A stretch of 64,000 nucleotides of DNA from Faecalibacterium prausnitzii (lineage in GTDB: Bacteria; Bacillota; Clostridia; Oscillospirales; Ruminococcaceae): the NCBI GenBank assembly GCA_004558805.1, contig SFDE01000010.1, forward strand, positions 1-64,000. The letters run 5' to 3'. The notes under the pieces were generated by a model. The model ran no database searches. It was not told the DNA's origin and saw only the letters and a program-made list of their open reading frames with translations. Within the stretch, counting starts at the first letter, position 1. Each line of letters opens with the position of its first letter. The position numbers and the translations under genes are program-made. Positions 16,755 through 23,533 of the stretch are shown piece after piece.

Positions 16755-17060
16755 TTACTTGCCGGTCACATCCACAAAGATGCGCTCATTGGGTGCGGCA
16801 TAGTTATAAGAATCCCGTGCTACCCACTCGGTGATCTGGTCCGCATCGCCGCTGAGTACCCGCTTTATCTCCTCGTTTTCGGTCTTTTGCTGGGCGATCT
16901 GCTCGTTCAGCGTATTCAGTTCCGCACGTTTGGAGCTGATGGTGACCTGATTGGAGATGTAGGCGATAAGCATGCTGAACAAAAGCAGCACAAAAAACAG
17001 CCGGCATACGCCCTTCCACACCAGTCTGTTCTTCCGTTTTTTGCGACGCTGATTCGTCAT
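16755..17060 (-). CDS. divIC: Septum formation initiator family protein (DivIC/FtsB-like)
   Basis: 101 residues: a very basic N-terminus (RRKKRKNR), one membrane helix at about 20-38, then an external coiled coil (about 40-75). DivIC works with FtsL and DivIB in the division septum. Size, topology and position between yabQ and the S1 gene match Bacillus divIC. It starts at an ATG with a weak ribosome site, 44 bases after yabQ. Confidence 0.85.
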   Translation of the reverse strand: MTNQRRKKRKNRLVWKGVCRLFFVLLLFSMLIAYISNQVTISSKRAELNTLNEQIAQQKTENEEIKRVLSGDADQITEWVARDSYNYAAPNERIFVDVTGK

Positions 17061-17104
17061 TGCTTCGTGCCCCCGTTTTACGCAGACCTACTGCGCCAGT
17101 TTTC

Positions 17105-17533
17105 TTATGATACGTTTGAATTATACATCATAATACGCCGGTTTGGCAAGTTCTTTTTGGCATTTTCTGCGGTTGTTTCGGCGTTCCGGCGTTGTTTGCG
17201 GTGGTTTTTCCGCCGCAGGCGGCGCTTTTGCCTGTACCACCCTGCCATCCGCCGTCCTGCCGCCCGCAGCGGGGTGCCCACCAGCCGGTCCGCCGCCAGT
17301 GCCCCGCAAAAGCATGCCGCCACCATATACCAACGCAGCACTCCGGTGCAGCTCTGCCCCGCCGCATAGCTCTGCGTTGCAAACAATACCCAGCCTGCCA
17401 GCAGCACATCCGGCAGAAAGGCACCTCGTCCCCTTGCCGGGAAAAAGCCCCGGAGGCAGCCTGCCGCCGCCCCTATGGGCAGGCACGCCAGAATCTCCCG
17501 CCCCAGCAGGACGGGGGCAAGCACCGGCACCAT
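17105..17533 (-). CDS. yabQ: YabQ-like membrane protein (sporulation remnant)
   Basis: 142 residues with three or four hydrophobic segments in the first 100 residues and a basic, Asn/Lys/Arg-rich tail. Sequence identity to YabQ is weak by eye; the call rests on topology and on its place directly after yabP (its ATG shares one base with the yabP stop) and before divIC, as in Bacillus. In spore formers YabQ is needed for cortex synthesis. The lineage inferred here does not sporulate, so the protein may be decaying or reused. Confidence 0.6.
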   Translation of the reverse strand: MVPVLAPVLLGREILACLPIGAAAGCLRGFFPARGRGAFLPDVLLAGWVLFATQSYAAGQSCTGVLRWYMVAACFCGALAADRLVGTPLRAAGRRMAGWYRQKRRLRRKNHRKQRRNAETTAENAKKNLPNRRIMMYNSNVS

Positions 17534-17814
17534 CAGCGCAGCAGCCGCTGCCAGAACCCGCCGGGACCTGCGCTCCGGCTGAATTCCAGCCCGTCAAACC
17601 GCCCGGTGAGCTTTACCTCTCCCGCTTCCAGATCCAGCTTTGCGATGCTGATCTGCGCCCCGGAAAGGTTCAGGGTGCCCCTGCCGGTCTCCAGTGCGGC
17701 GTTTTCGGCGTTGCAATGCACCACCCGCTGCACCCCCGTGACGGTAAGACGGCTGCGGTCCTCCAGGATCAGGTCCTGGGGCAGCGGGGTCTTTTCGGCT
17801 TTTGTTTTGTCCAT
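17533..17814 (-). CDS. yabP: YabP-family protein
   Basis: 93 residues. The pattern DLILEDRSRLTVTGVQRVV, then an acidic strand, GRGTLNLSGAQISIAKLDLEAGEV and a closing LTGRFDGLEF, follows the YabP family (all-beta, about 95 residues). YabP is a sporulation protein of the sigma-E regulon in Bacillus. The ATG at 17814 follows GGAGGGGGG. It lies in the mazG-divIC cluster, downstream of a strong hairpin. No sporulation promoter was recognised. Confidence 0.8.
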   Translation of the reverse strand: MDKTKAEKTPLPQDLILEDRSRLTVTGVQRVVHCNAENAALETGRGTLNLSGAQISIAKLDLEAGEVKLTGRFDGLEFSRSAGPGGFWQRLLR

Positions 17815-17883
17815 GACCAGCCCCCCTCCTGTGCATTCTATGAGGGGGCGCACCGCTGTATGCCTGCCGACAGAAGCAAAGAT

Positions 17884-17922
17884 CCCCCTGAACTATGCCC
17901 TTTGCTGCGGCATTTCAGGGGG
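17884..17922. promoter_or_regulatory. Hairpin between rqcP and yabP
   Basis: CCCCCTGAA (17884-17892) pairs with TTCAGGGGG (17914-17922), and ATGCC/GGCAT adds an inner stem. It lacks a clean T-run, so it may partly terminate or stabilise transcripts ahead of the two sporulation-type genes. Confidence 0.5.
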
Positions 17923-17931
17923 ACCTATGGA

Positions 17932-18177
17932 TCATTCTGTAATGATCTCGTACATTTCCCGTGCCACGTCCTTGGTACGGGGTTCCTCATCCGAGAGCAC
18001 CCGCACCTTGATGGGGCGGTTGCCAAAGGTGACCTCAATGACGTCTCCGGCGTTCACCGCCTGACTTGCCTTTGCCACCTTGCCGTTGATGAGGATCCGT
18101 CCTGCATCCGCCACTTCGTTTGCCACGGTGCGGCGCTTGATGAGACGGGAGACCTTGAGATACTTATCCAGACGCAT
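17932..18177 (-). CDS. rqcP: S4-domain RNA-binding protein RqcP (YabO/HslR family)
   Basis: 81 residues beginning MRLDKYLKVSRLIKRRT, the S4 fold signature, with NGKVAKASQAVNAGD completing it. RqcP works with RqcH in ribosome-associated quality control, adding alanine tails on stalled nascent chains. The ATG at 18177 is chosen for GGAGG upstream and the conserved N-terminus. It sits directly after hup and mazG, the Bacillus order except for the added hup. Confidence 0.9.
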   Translation of the reverse strand: MRLDKYLKVSRLIKRRTVANEVADAGRILINGKVAKASQAVNAGDVIEVTFGNRPIKVRVLSDEEPRTKDVAREMYEIITE

Positions 18178-18200
18178 TCCATGTCCTCCTGTGTCCGTAC

Positions 18201-18238
18201 AAAAAACGCCGCCGCACCTCCCGTGAGGCAGCGGCGGC
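18201..18238 (-). terminator. Terminator/attenuator between hup and rqcP
   Basis: Minus strand GCCGCCGC pairs with GCGGCGGC, followed by G and TTTTTT. It would let hup be made in excess over the genes behind it. Confidence 0.82.
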
Positions 18239-18251
18239 TGCACAATAGCGC

Positions 18252-18521
18252 TTACAGGGTGTCCTTCAGGGTCTTGCCGGGCTTGAACACGATGCTGCGG
18301 GAAGCAGCGATGGTGATGGGCTCCCGGGTACGGGGGTTGATGCCCTGACGCTCGGCACGCTCCCGGACCTCAAAAGTGCCAAAGCCGGAGATGGTGATCT
18401 TCTCACCCTCTGCCATTGCCTTGCTCAGTGCCTCAAAAACAGCGCTGACAGCCTGCTCTGCGTTCTTCTTGCTCATCTCAGTGTTTGCCGCAACCTGTGC
18501 GACCAGATCCGTTTTGGTCAT
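18252..18521 (-). CDS. hup: HU-family DNA-binding protein
   Basis: 89 residues, the standard HU length: TKTDLVAQVA at the start, the FGTFEVRERAER segment and the PRTREPITI arm that wraps DNA, ending with FKPGKTLKDTL. HU dimers bend and compact DNA. The ATG at 18521 follows GGAGGG; an ATG 15 bases earlier contains the ribosome site. In Bacillus, hbs is elsewhere, so its presence between mazG and rqcP is a local arrangement. The terminator behind it suggests high expression. Confidence 0.96.
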   Translation of the reverse strand: MTKTDLVAQVAANTEMSKKNAEQAVSAVFEALSKAMAEGEKITISGFGTFEVRERAERQGINPRTREPITIAASRSIVFKPGKTLKDTL

Positions 18522-18566
18522 AATATTACCCTCCAAATTTCTGTTTGCTTTTTCTATCGGAGCAGG

Positions 18567-19298
18567 TCACCCGACCTGAGTACCGCTTTGTTTTTCCGCC
18601 GCTTCCCGGAGTTTTTCTGCGCAGAAGCGTTTGGACGCAAAGGTCAACGCCTCTTCGGCATCCACCCCCGCAAGCCGCAGGGCATTTGCAGCGGCAAACA
18701 GCAGCTCACCTGCCTGCTCCTGCTTCTGCCGTGGGTCATCCTTTGCTGCGTTCCAGCCATCCAGTGCCTGCTGCAGCGCCTGCTGTGCACCGGCGGCGTC
18801 CGGCTCTGCCGCACCGCAGCGGGCGGCACGCTTCTGCAGCTTCTGGGCACGCATCAGCGCCGGCAGGGTGGCGGGCACGGTGTTCAGCTCATCGGCAATG
18901 GTGGTGCGCCCCTTTTCCTTATTCTTGAGCGCATCCCAGCCATTTATACCGGCATTTTCTGCAGCGGAACAGGCAAAGATGTTGGGGTGGCGGAACACCA
19001 GTTTCTCGCACACCTCCCGGCAGACGTCCTCAAAGGTAAAGCGTCCCCGCTCTTCCTCCATGACGGCGTGGAATGCCACCTGCATCAGAACATCCCCCAG
19101 CTCCTCCCGGAGCATCTGGGGATCGTCGGCGTCGATCGCCTCCAGCGCCTCACAGGTCTCTTCCAGAAAGTTTTTCCGGATCGAGGCGTGGGTCTGCACC
19201 TTGTCCCAGGGACAGCCGTTTTCCGGATCCCGCAGGATGTGCAGGATCTCCACCAGTTGCTGCGCCGTATAAGGGGGCTGCGGTGTCCAGTCCAGCAT
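18567..19298 (-). CDS. mazG: Nucleoside triphosphate pyrophosphohydrolase MazG
   Basis: 243 residues. The MazG helical domain has GCPWDKVQTHASIR, the metal-binding EETCEALEAID and EELGDVLMQVAFHA, and a second, weaker copy in the C-terminal half. It hydrolyses abnormal NTPs to NMP and pyrophosphate, and in some bacteria affects (p)ppGpp levels. The ATG at 19298 follows GGGAGGAG. It is the first gene of the cluster mazG-hup-rqcP-yabP-yabQ-divIC-S1. Confidence 0.93.
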   Translation of the reverse strand: MLDWTPQPPYTAQQLVEILHILRDPENGCPWDKVQTHASIRKNFLEETCEALEAIDADDPQMLREELGDVLMQVAFHAVMEEERGRFTFEDVCREVCEKLVFRHPNIFACSAAENAGINGWDALKNKEKGRTTIADELNTVPATLPALMRAQKLQKRAARCGAAEPDAAGAQQALQQALDGWNAAKDDPRQKQEQAGELLFAAANALRLAGVDAEEALTFASKRFCAEKLREAAEKQSGTQVG

Positions 19299-19329
19299 CT
19301 GCTCTCCTCCCTTGCAAAAGATACAGTAA

Positions 19330-19358
19330 ATTGTACCGCACCTTTTGCGGTTTTTCAA
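19330..19358 (-). promoter_or_regulatory. Promoter of the mazG-hup cluster
   Basis: Minus strand TTGAAA, 17-base spacer, TACAAT; the predicted start lies about 25 bases before the mazG start codon. Confidence 0.75.
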
Positions 19359-19408
19359 GTGGAACAGACAACTTTCTGCATTTTTCCGGCTTACCGGGTC
19401 CTTTCACA

Positions 19409-19439
19409 AAAACAGAGCGGCATCCTGCGGGACGCCGCC
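19409..19439 (-). terminator. Terminator of the zinc-ribbon gene
   Basis: Minus strand GCGGC...GCCGC hairpin (19417-19438) followed by TCTGTTTTTG, 18 bases after the stop. Confidence 0.75.
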
Positions 19440-19456
19440 CATTTACGGCTATTGTG

Positions 19457-19882
19457 TCACAGCTGCGCACCGCACTTGTTACAGAACAGTGCATCCTCCG
19501 ACACCGGTGCACCGCACTGGGGACAGCTCTTGTGCCGGGGTGCAGCGGCGTCCGGCTCTCCTTCCGGTGCTTCGTCCTCCTGGTGGATCACAAACTCCAC
19601 CTCTGTTGCCTCGGCGGGGGTCAGGCTTGCCTTCAGGCGGGTCAGCTCCTGCTCGATGTTGTCGATCAGCTCGATATATTTATCCACCAGCGGCTGATTT
19701 TCTTCCTTGCCCTTGGCGAGACTGTACACCAGTGCACCCAGCTGACGCTGTGCCTTCAGCAGCTTGCCCTGCTCGTTGAGGATCATCGCCTGGGTCTTGC
19801 CCTTTTCGGCAAGGTCCAGAGCTACATTCTTGCCTTTTTCTGCGTATTCCAGACCCATTTCCTTGATCTTATTGAAGTCCAT
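19457..19882 (-). CDS. Coiled-coil protein with C-terminal zinc ribbon
   Basis: 141 residues. The first 90 are a long amphipathic, Lys/Glu/Leu-rich helix or coiled coil with no membrane segment. After an acidic linker comes a zinc ribbon CPQCGAPVSEDALFCNKCG (two CxxC pairs). Such small clostridial proteins are usually unassigned and often sit near membrane-stress or house-keeping genes. The ATG at 19882 is chosen because GAGAGG lies eight bases upstream. It is monocistronic, with its own strong promoter and terminator. Confidence 0.75.
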   Translation of the reverse strand: MDFNKIKEMGLEYAEKGKNVALDLAEKGKTQAMILNEQGKLLKAQRQLGALVYSLAKGKEENQPLVDKYIELIDNIEQELTRLKASLTPAEATEVEFVIHQEDEAPEGEPDAAAPRHKSCPQCGAPVSEDALFCNKCGAQL

Positions 19883-19955
19883 AAAAGACACCTCTCTTTT
19901 ATCAGCATACTCAGCGGTCTGGGGCGCGCCTTGTGCGCCCGGGTATCATGGTTTC

Positions 19956-19984
19956 ATTATAGCGCACCCACCGTGCAATTGCAA
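19956..19984 (-). promoter_or_regulatory. Promoter of the zinc-ribbon gene
   Basis: Minus strand TTGCAA, 17-base spacer, TATAAT. A GC-rich hairpin (GGGCGC...GCGCCC, about 19922-19941) lies in the transcript leader. Confidence 0.8.
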
Positions 19985-20062
19985 CGAAGCTGTCGCATTT
20001 TTTACAGTTTGGTGCAGGTTTGGAAACAGAATTTTCGCATTTTACCTATATCTTGGGGCTGC

Positions 20063-20998
20063 TCACACTTTGCCCCCATAGAACTCCCGCAGCATACTGC
20101 CGGCAGGCAGCAGCTCCAGTTCCAGCGGTGCCACATGCTCAAACCGGCGGGCGGTCTCGTCCCACAGCTCGGCATTGTGCCCCTCCAGCGTAAACTGACG
20201 GCGGACGATGCCCAGCAGCCGGGAGATCAGACCCAGCTCGTAGGTAAAGGAGGTGTCCAGCAGGAAATCTGCGCTGCTCTTGAAGCCCTTGATATACCGG
20301 GTCTCGCCGTCCAGCACCCGCTCCCACATGGCAAGGGTCTTTTCCGGGCTGCGTCCCCGGGTGGAGGCATCCCGCAGGGTCCGGCGGCACAGGCGAATAT
20401 CCTGGGTATTGATGACCCGGCGACCGTCGATGCAGTACTCCTCCCGCAGACCGGCGTAGACCCGGTAGATGTCGTCTCCCTTTACCAGTCCGGTCAGCTC
20501 CGGGTTCAAAGCGTGGATGCCCTCCACGATGCAGACGCCGCCCTGCAGGTCCACCGGCTCCACCTGATCCGACCGCTTTTCGGCGCTGAAATCGTAGACG
20601 GGGAGGGTAGTCTTGCCGGTCTCGCTGAGCTCCCGCAGGCACTGCTTGATGAGCTGCAGGTCCAGGGTATCCGGGTTTTCGTAATCCAGCGTGCCATCGG
20701 GCATCTTGGGATAGAACTGCGCCCCTTTGAAGAAGTTATCCAGACTTACCACCTGTGCCGGGGTGCCCTGCTGTTCCAGCGCTCTGGCAATGCAGTGCGC
20801 CGAGGTGGTCTTGCCGCTGGCGGAAGGTCCTGTAAGCATGACGATCTTTGCGCCGGAGCCACGGATCTTCTGCGCCGCATAGTTCACCCGGCGGTTATAG
20901 CTTTCCTCGCTGAACTGTGCCAGCTCCCGGGGGCTGCGGGCAGCAACATTGTACAGATCGATCTCAACCAGTCGTTTCGGAACCCAGATCGTGATCAT
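20063..20998 (-). CDS. Uridine kinase-like P-loop protein
   Basis: 311 residues. The P-loop GPSASGKTT (about residue 55) is followed by SLDNFFKG, VYDFSAEKRSD and CIVEGIHALNPEL, the uridine kinase/phosphoribulokinase pattern. An N-terminal stretch of about 45 residues and a long C-terminal part resemble nucleoside-kinase-like proteins of Clostridia whose true substrate is unclear. The ATG at 20998 overlaps the end of hemZ by 35 bases and has AAGGAG 12 bases upstream. It is the last gene of the 34-20 kb operon. Confidence 0.8.
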   Translation of the reverse strand: MITIWVPKRLVEIDLYNVAARSPRELAQFSEESYNRRVNYAAQKIRGSGAKIVMLTGPSASGKTTSAHCIARALEQQGTPAQVVSLDNFFKGAQFYPKMPDGTLDYENPDTLDLQLIKQCLRELSETGKTTLPVYDFSAEKRSDQVEPVDLQGGVCIVEGIHALNPELTGLVKGDDIYRVYAGLREEYCIDGRRVINTQDIRLCRRTLRDASTRGRSPEKTLAMWERVLDGETRYIKGFKSSADFLLDTSFTYELGLISRLLGIVRRQFTLEGHNAELWDETARRFEHVAPLELELLPAGSMLREFYGGKV

Positions 20999-22433
20999 AA
21001 AAATCAGCCACTCCTTTTTTTCGGTCCAGTACCTCCGCAAAGCGCTGGATATACTCATTCGGGTACTTGAAATTGAAGATGCGCTGCATCCGTCTGCCGC
21101 CTTCCGCCACCAGCTTGGTGCTGCCGCCGGCGCCGGCAGAAAGAATGGTTTGGACTTCCTCCATAATGTAGATGTTGTAATATCCTTCGTGACCCGGCTT
21201 GCACCAGCCCACGTTTTCCAGATTCTGCAGGGTATTCTTCTGCCGGTAGAGGTAGTAGGGGCGATAGCCTGCCTGTGCCAGCAGCTGACATTTTTCCAGC
21301 ATTGCCGCCACGTCGGCGTAGTCGTTTTCCTGCTGGTCCTCCATGACGATGCGGGAGGCACGCTTGAGGGTCAGGGTGTGGACGGTGATATTTTCCGGCT
21401 CCAGTGCGATCGCCTGCCGCAGGCTGCGCTCAAAGCTCTCCACCGTATCTCCCGGCAGTCCGGCAATGAGGTCCATGTTGATGTCCCGGTGTCCTGCACG
21501 GCGCGCCTGTGCGTAGCAGTCCAGAATGTCCTGTGCCGAGTGCTTGCGCCCAATGTTTTCCAGCACCTGATCCGAAAAGGTCTGAGGGTTGATGGAGATG
21601 CGGGTAGCCCCGTATTCCTTGATCACCGCCAGCTTTTCGGCGTCGGTGCAGTCCGGGCGTCCCGCCTCCACCGTATATTCTACGACCTTGGTAAGGTCAA
21701 AATTCTCCCGCACGGTGCCCATGAGCTGCCGCAGCTGGTCCGCCGACAGGCTGGTGGGGGTGCCGCCGCCGATGTAGATGCTGCACAGGGTCAGCCCCGC
21801 CTTTTCTGCCTGCACCCGGATCTCTTCTACCTCCCGGCACAGGCAGTCCACATAAGGCTGCACCATCTTCCGGTCCCGGTCCAGATTGCAGCTGACAAAG
21901 CTGCAGTAGCTGCATCGGGAGGGGCAGAAGGGAATGCCGATGTACAGGCTGTAGGTGCCCGGTGCGCTGCCCAGCCGCAGGATGGGCTCCTGCAGGTCTG
22001 CGATCTGCTTTGCCATCTGGTATTTCTGCTGTGAGCAGTCAAACCGCTCCAGAAAGAACCGGTCGATGTCCGGCTCGGTCCAGCCGGCAGCACGCTTGTC
22101 ATGGATGAGCCGCACCGGACGCACGCCGGTCATCTTGCCCCAGGGAGGGCGGATGCCGGTCCACTGCCGCAGCAGGTCGTAGGTAAGGCTTGCCAGCGCA
22201 AACTCCGGCGTCTCACCGCCCTCTTCCGGTGCCGGAGGCAGGGGTGCGGTCTTCTGGGCACATTTGCCCCCCTGCCGCACCATTGCCTGCAGCCCTTCCG
22301 GCGTTTTTTCTGCCCAGACGCAGTCCTCCTCCCCTTCCGGCGGGGTGAGGGTAAGGGGTGCCATGGGGTAGAACAGGCGGGCAAGATGCTCCACCTCATA
22401 CCCGGAAGGCAGCCCGGTAATATAAATCTTCAT
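20964..22433 (-). CDS. hemZ: Coproporphyrinogen dehydrogenase-like radical SAM protein HemZ
   Basis: 489 residues. The radical SAM cluster motif CPSRCSYC lies near residue 170, with IGGGTPTSL behind it, and a long N-terminal extension of about 155 residues distinguishes HemZ from HemW. It is named as an oxygen-independent coproporphyrinogen III oxidase, but no other haem genes are near, so its substrate here is uncertain. It starts 13 bases after the MBL hydrolase stop. Confidence 0.85.
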   Translation of the reverse strand: MKIYITGLPSGYEVEHLARLFYPMAPLTLTPPEGEEDCVWAEKTPEGLQAMVRQGGKCAQKTAPLPPAPEEGGETPEFALASLTYDLLRQWTGIRPPWGKMTGVRPVRLIHDKRAAGWTEPDIDRFFLERFDCSQQKYQMAKQIADLQEPILRLGSAPGTYSLYIGIPFCPSRCSYCSFVSCNLDRDRKMVQPYVDCLCREVEEIRVQAEKAGLTLCSIYIGGGTPTSLSADQLRQLMGTVRENFDLTKVVEYTVEAGRPDCTDAEKLAVIKEYGATRISINPQTFSDQVLENIGRKHSAQDILDCYAQARRAGHRDINMDLIAGLPGDTVESFERSLRQAIALEPENITVHTLTLKRASRIVMEDQQENDYADVAAMLEKCQLLAQAGYRPYYLYRQKNTLQNLENVGWCKPGHEGYYNIYIMEEVQTILSAGAGGSTKLVAEGGRRMQRIFNFKYPNEYIQRFAEVLDRKKGVADFYDHDLGSETTG

Positions 22434-22445
22434 GTTGTTCTCTCT

Positions 22446-23063
22446 TTAAAAAATGTCTGTGCCGCCCCGCAGAGCGCTGCGGATGTAGTAGTTGTTGTCC
22501 AGCTCCGCCCCAAAGGTGGAGAACTCCCCGTGACCGGGCAGTACCTGCGTTTCCCGGGGGATGGGCAGCTGTGCCAGCTTGCGCAGGCTTTCGGTCATCT
22601 GCGCCATGCTGCCCCCTTCCAGGTCCGTGCGTCCGATGCTGCCGGCAAACAGGGTGTCCCCGCAGAACAGGTGCTCCCCGCACAGCAGCACAACACTGCC
22701 CCGGGTGTGTCCGGGGGTGTGCCACACCCGGAAGGTCAGCTCGTCCACTGCAATGGTGCCGCCCTCGGTGTAACCGCCGTCTGCAGCGGTAAGGGGGTAC
22801 ATCCGGTCTCCTGCCAAGTCCTCCGGCTCACAGTAGAGCGCTGCATTCCACTGGGTCCGCAGTGCCTCGGCGCTGCCCACATGGTCGTAGTGCCCGTGAG
22901 TACACAGGATGGTGGTAAGGGTGGCGCCCTTCTCCTTCAGGATCCGGTTATAGCTCTCGGCATCTGCTGCCGGGTCGATGATGACTCCATTGCCGGCGTC
23001 CGAGATGAGCAGAAAGGTGTTGGTGTACAGCGGCGGCGCCGCCGGGATATGAAATGCCTGCAT
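22446..23063 (-). CDS. MBL-fold hydrolase (glyoxalase II-like, YqgX type)
   Basis: 205 residues with THGHYDHVGSA (metal motif near 57-62), TPGHTRGSV, FCGDTLF and a final PGHGEFSTF, the set of metal ligands in small glyoxalase II-like hydrolases. It probably cleaves a thioester such as S-lactoyl-type conjugates, but the physiological thiol is unknown. The ATG at 23063 is chosen with GGAGTG upstream; the start overlaps the dtd stop region. Confidence 0.85.
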   Translation of the reverse strand: MQAFHIPAAPPLYTNTFLLISDAGNGVIIDPAADAESYNRILKEKGATLTTILCTHGHYDHVGSAEALRTQWNAALYCEPEDLAGDRMYPLTAADGGYTEGGTIAVDELTFRVWHTPGHTRGSVVLLCGEHLFCGDTLFAGSIGRTDLEGGSMAQMTESLRKLAQLPIPRETQVLPGHGEFSTFGAELDNNYYIRSALRGGTDIF

Positions 23064-23068
23064 CTTGC

Positions 23069-23530
23069 TCACTCCTTATTTTTCCACTCGTCGGTGTCGA
23101 TGATGATGGTGCAGGGTCCCTCGTTGACCAGCGACACCTGCATATCCGCCCCAAACTCTCCGTGGCGGACCTCCTTCAGCCCCTGCCCGTTCATCTCGGC
23201 AAGGAACAGCTCGTAGGCGTCCACCGACAGAGGCGGCTTTGCCGCCTTGATAAAGCTGGGGCGGTATCCTTTACGGGTGTTGCCGTAAAGGGTGAACTGG
23301 CTTACCACCAGAGCGGAATAGCCCAGATCCCGGGCACTGAGGTTCAGCTTGCCCTCCTCATCCGGAAAAATACGCAGACCAGCACATTTATCCGCAAGCT
23401 TGGGCACGATGTCCAGTGTATCGGTGTCCCGGACCCCCAGCAGGATCACAAGACCCGGTCCGATGGACTCCGGCTCCCCGCCGTTGACCCGGACACTGGC
23501 AGAAGAGACTGCCTGAATGACTGCACGCAT
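23069..23530 (-). CDS. dtd: D-aminoacyl-tRNA deacylase
   Basis: 153 residues, normal length. The active-site motif SQFTLYG is present. The cross-subunit motif usually written GPVT reads GPCT here (NEGPCTIIID), keeping the Gly-Pro pair that excludes L-amino acids. It removes D-amino acids from mischarged tRNA. The ATG follows AAGGAG and lies three bases after the rel gene. Confidence 0.93.
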   Translation of the reverse strand: MRAVIQAVSSASVRVNGGEPESIGPGLVILLGVRDTDTLDIVPKLADKCAGLRIFPDEEGKLNLSARDLGYSALVVSQFTLYGNTRKGYRPSFIKAAKPPLSVDAYELFLAEMNGQGLKEVRHGEFGADMQVSLVNEGPCTIIIDTDEWKNKE

Positions 23531-23533
23531 GGT

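Noticed and set aside
20999..21361. N-terminal extension of the uridine-kinase-like frame
   Set aside because: It reads through hemZ in another frame; the true ATG at 20998 has a ribosome site, and the extension is Arg/Ser/Trp-rich noise.
21055..22725. Several minus-strand alternative frames inside hemZ and the MBL hydrolase
   Set aside because: They use shifted codons of conserved genes and lack ribosome sites.
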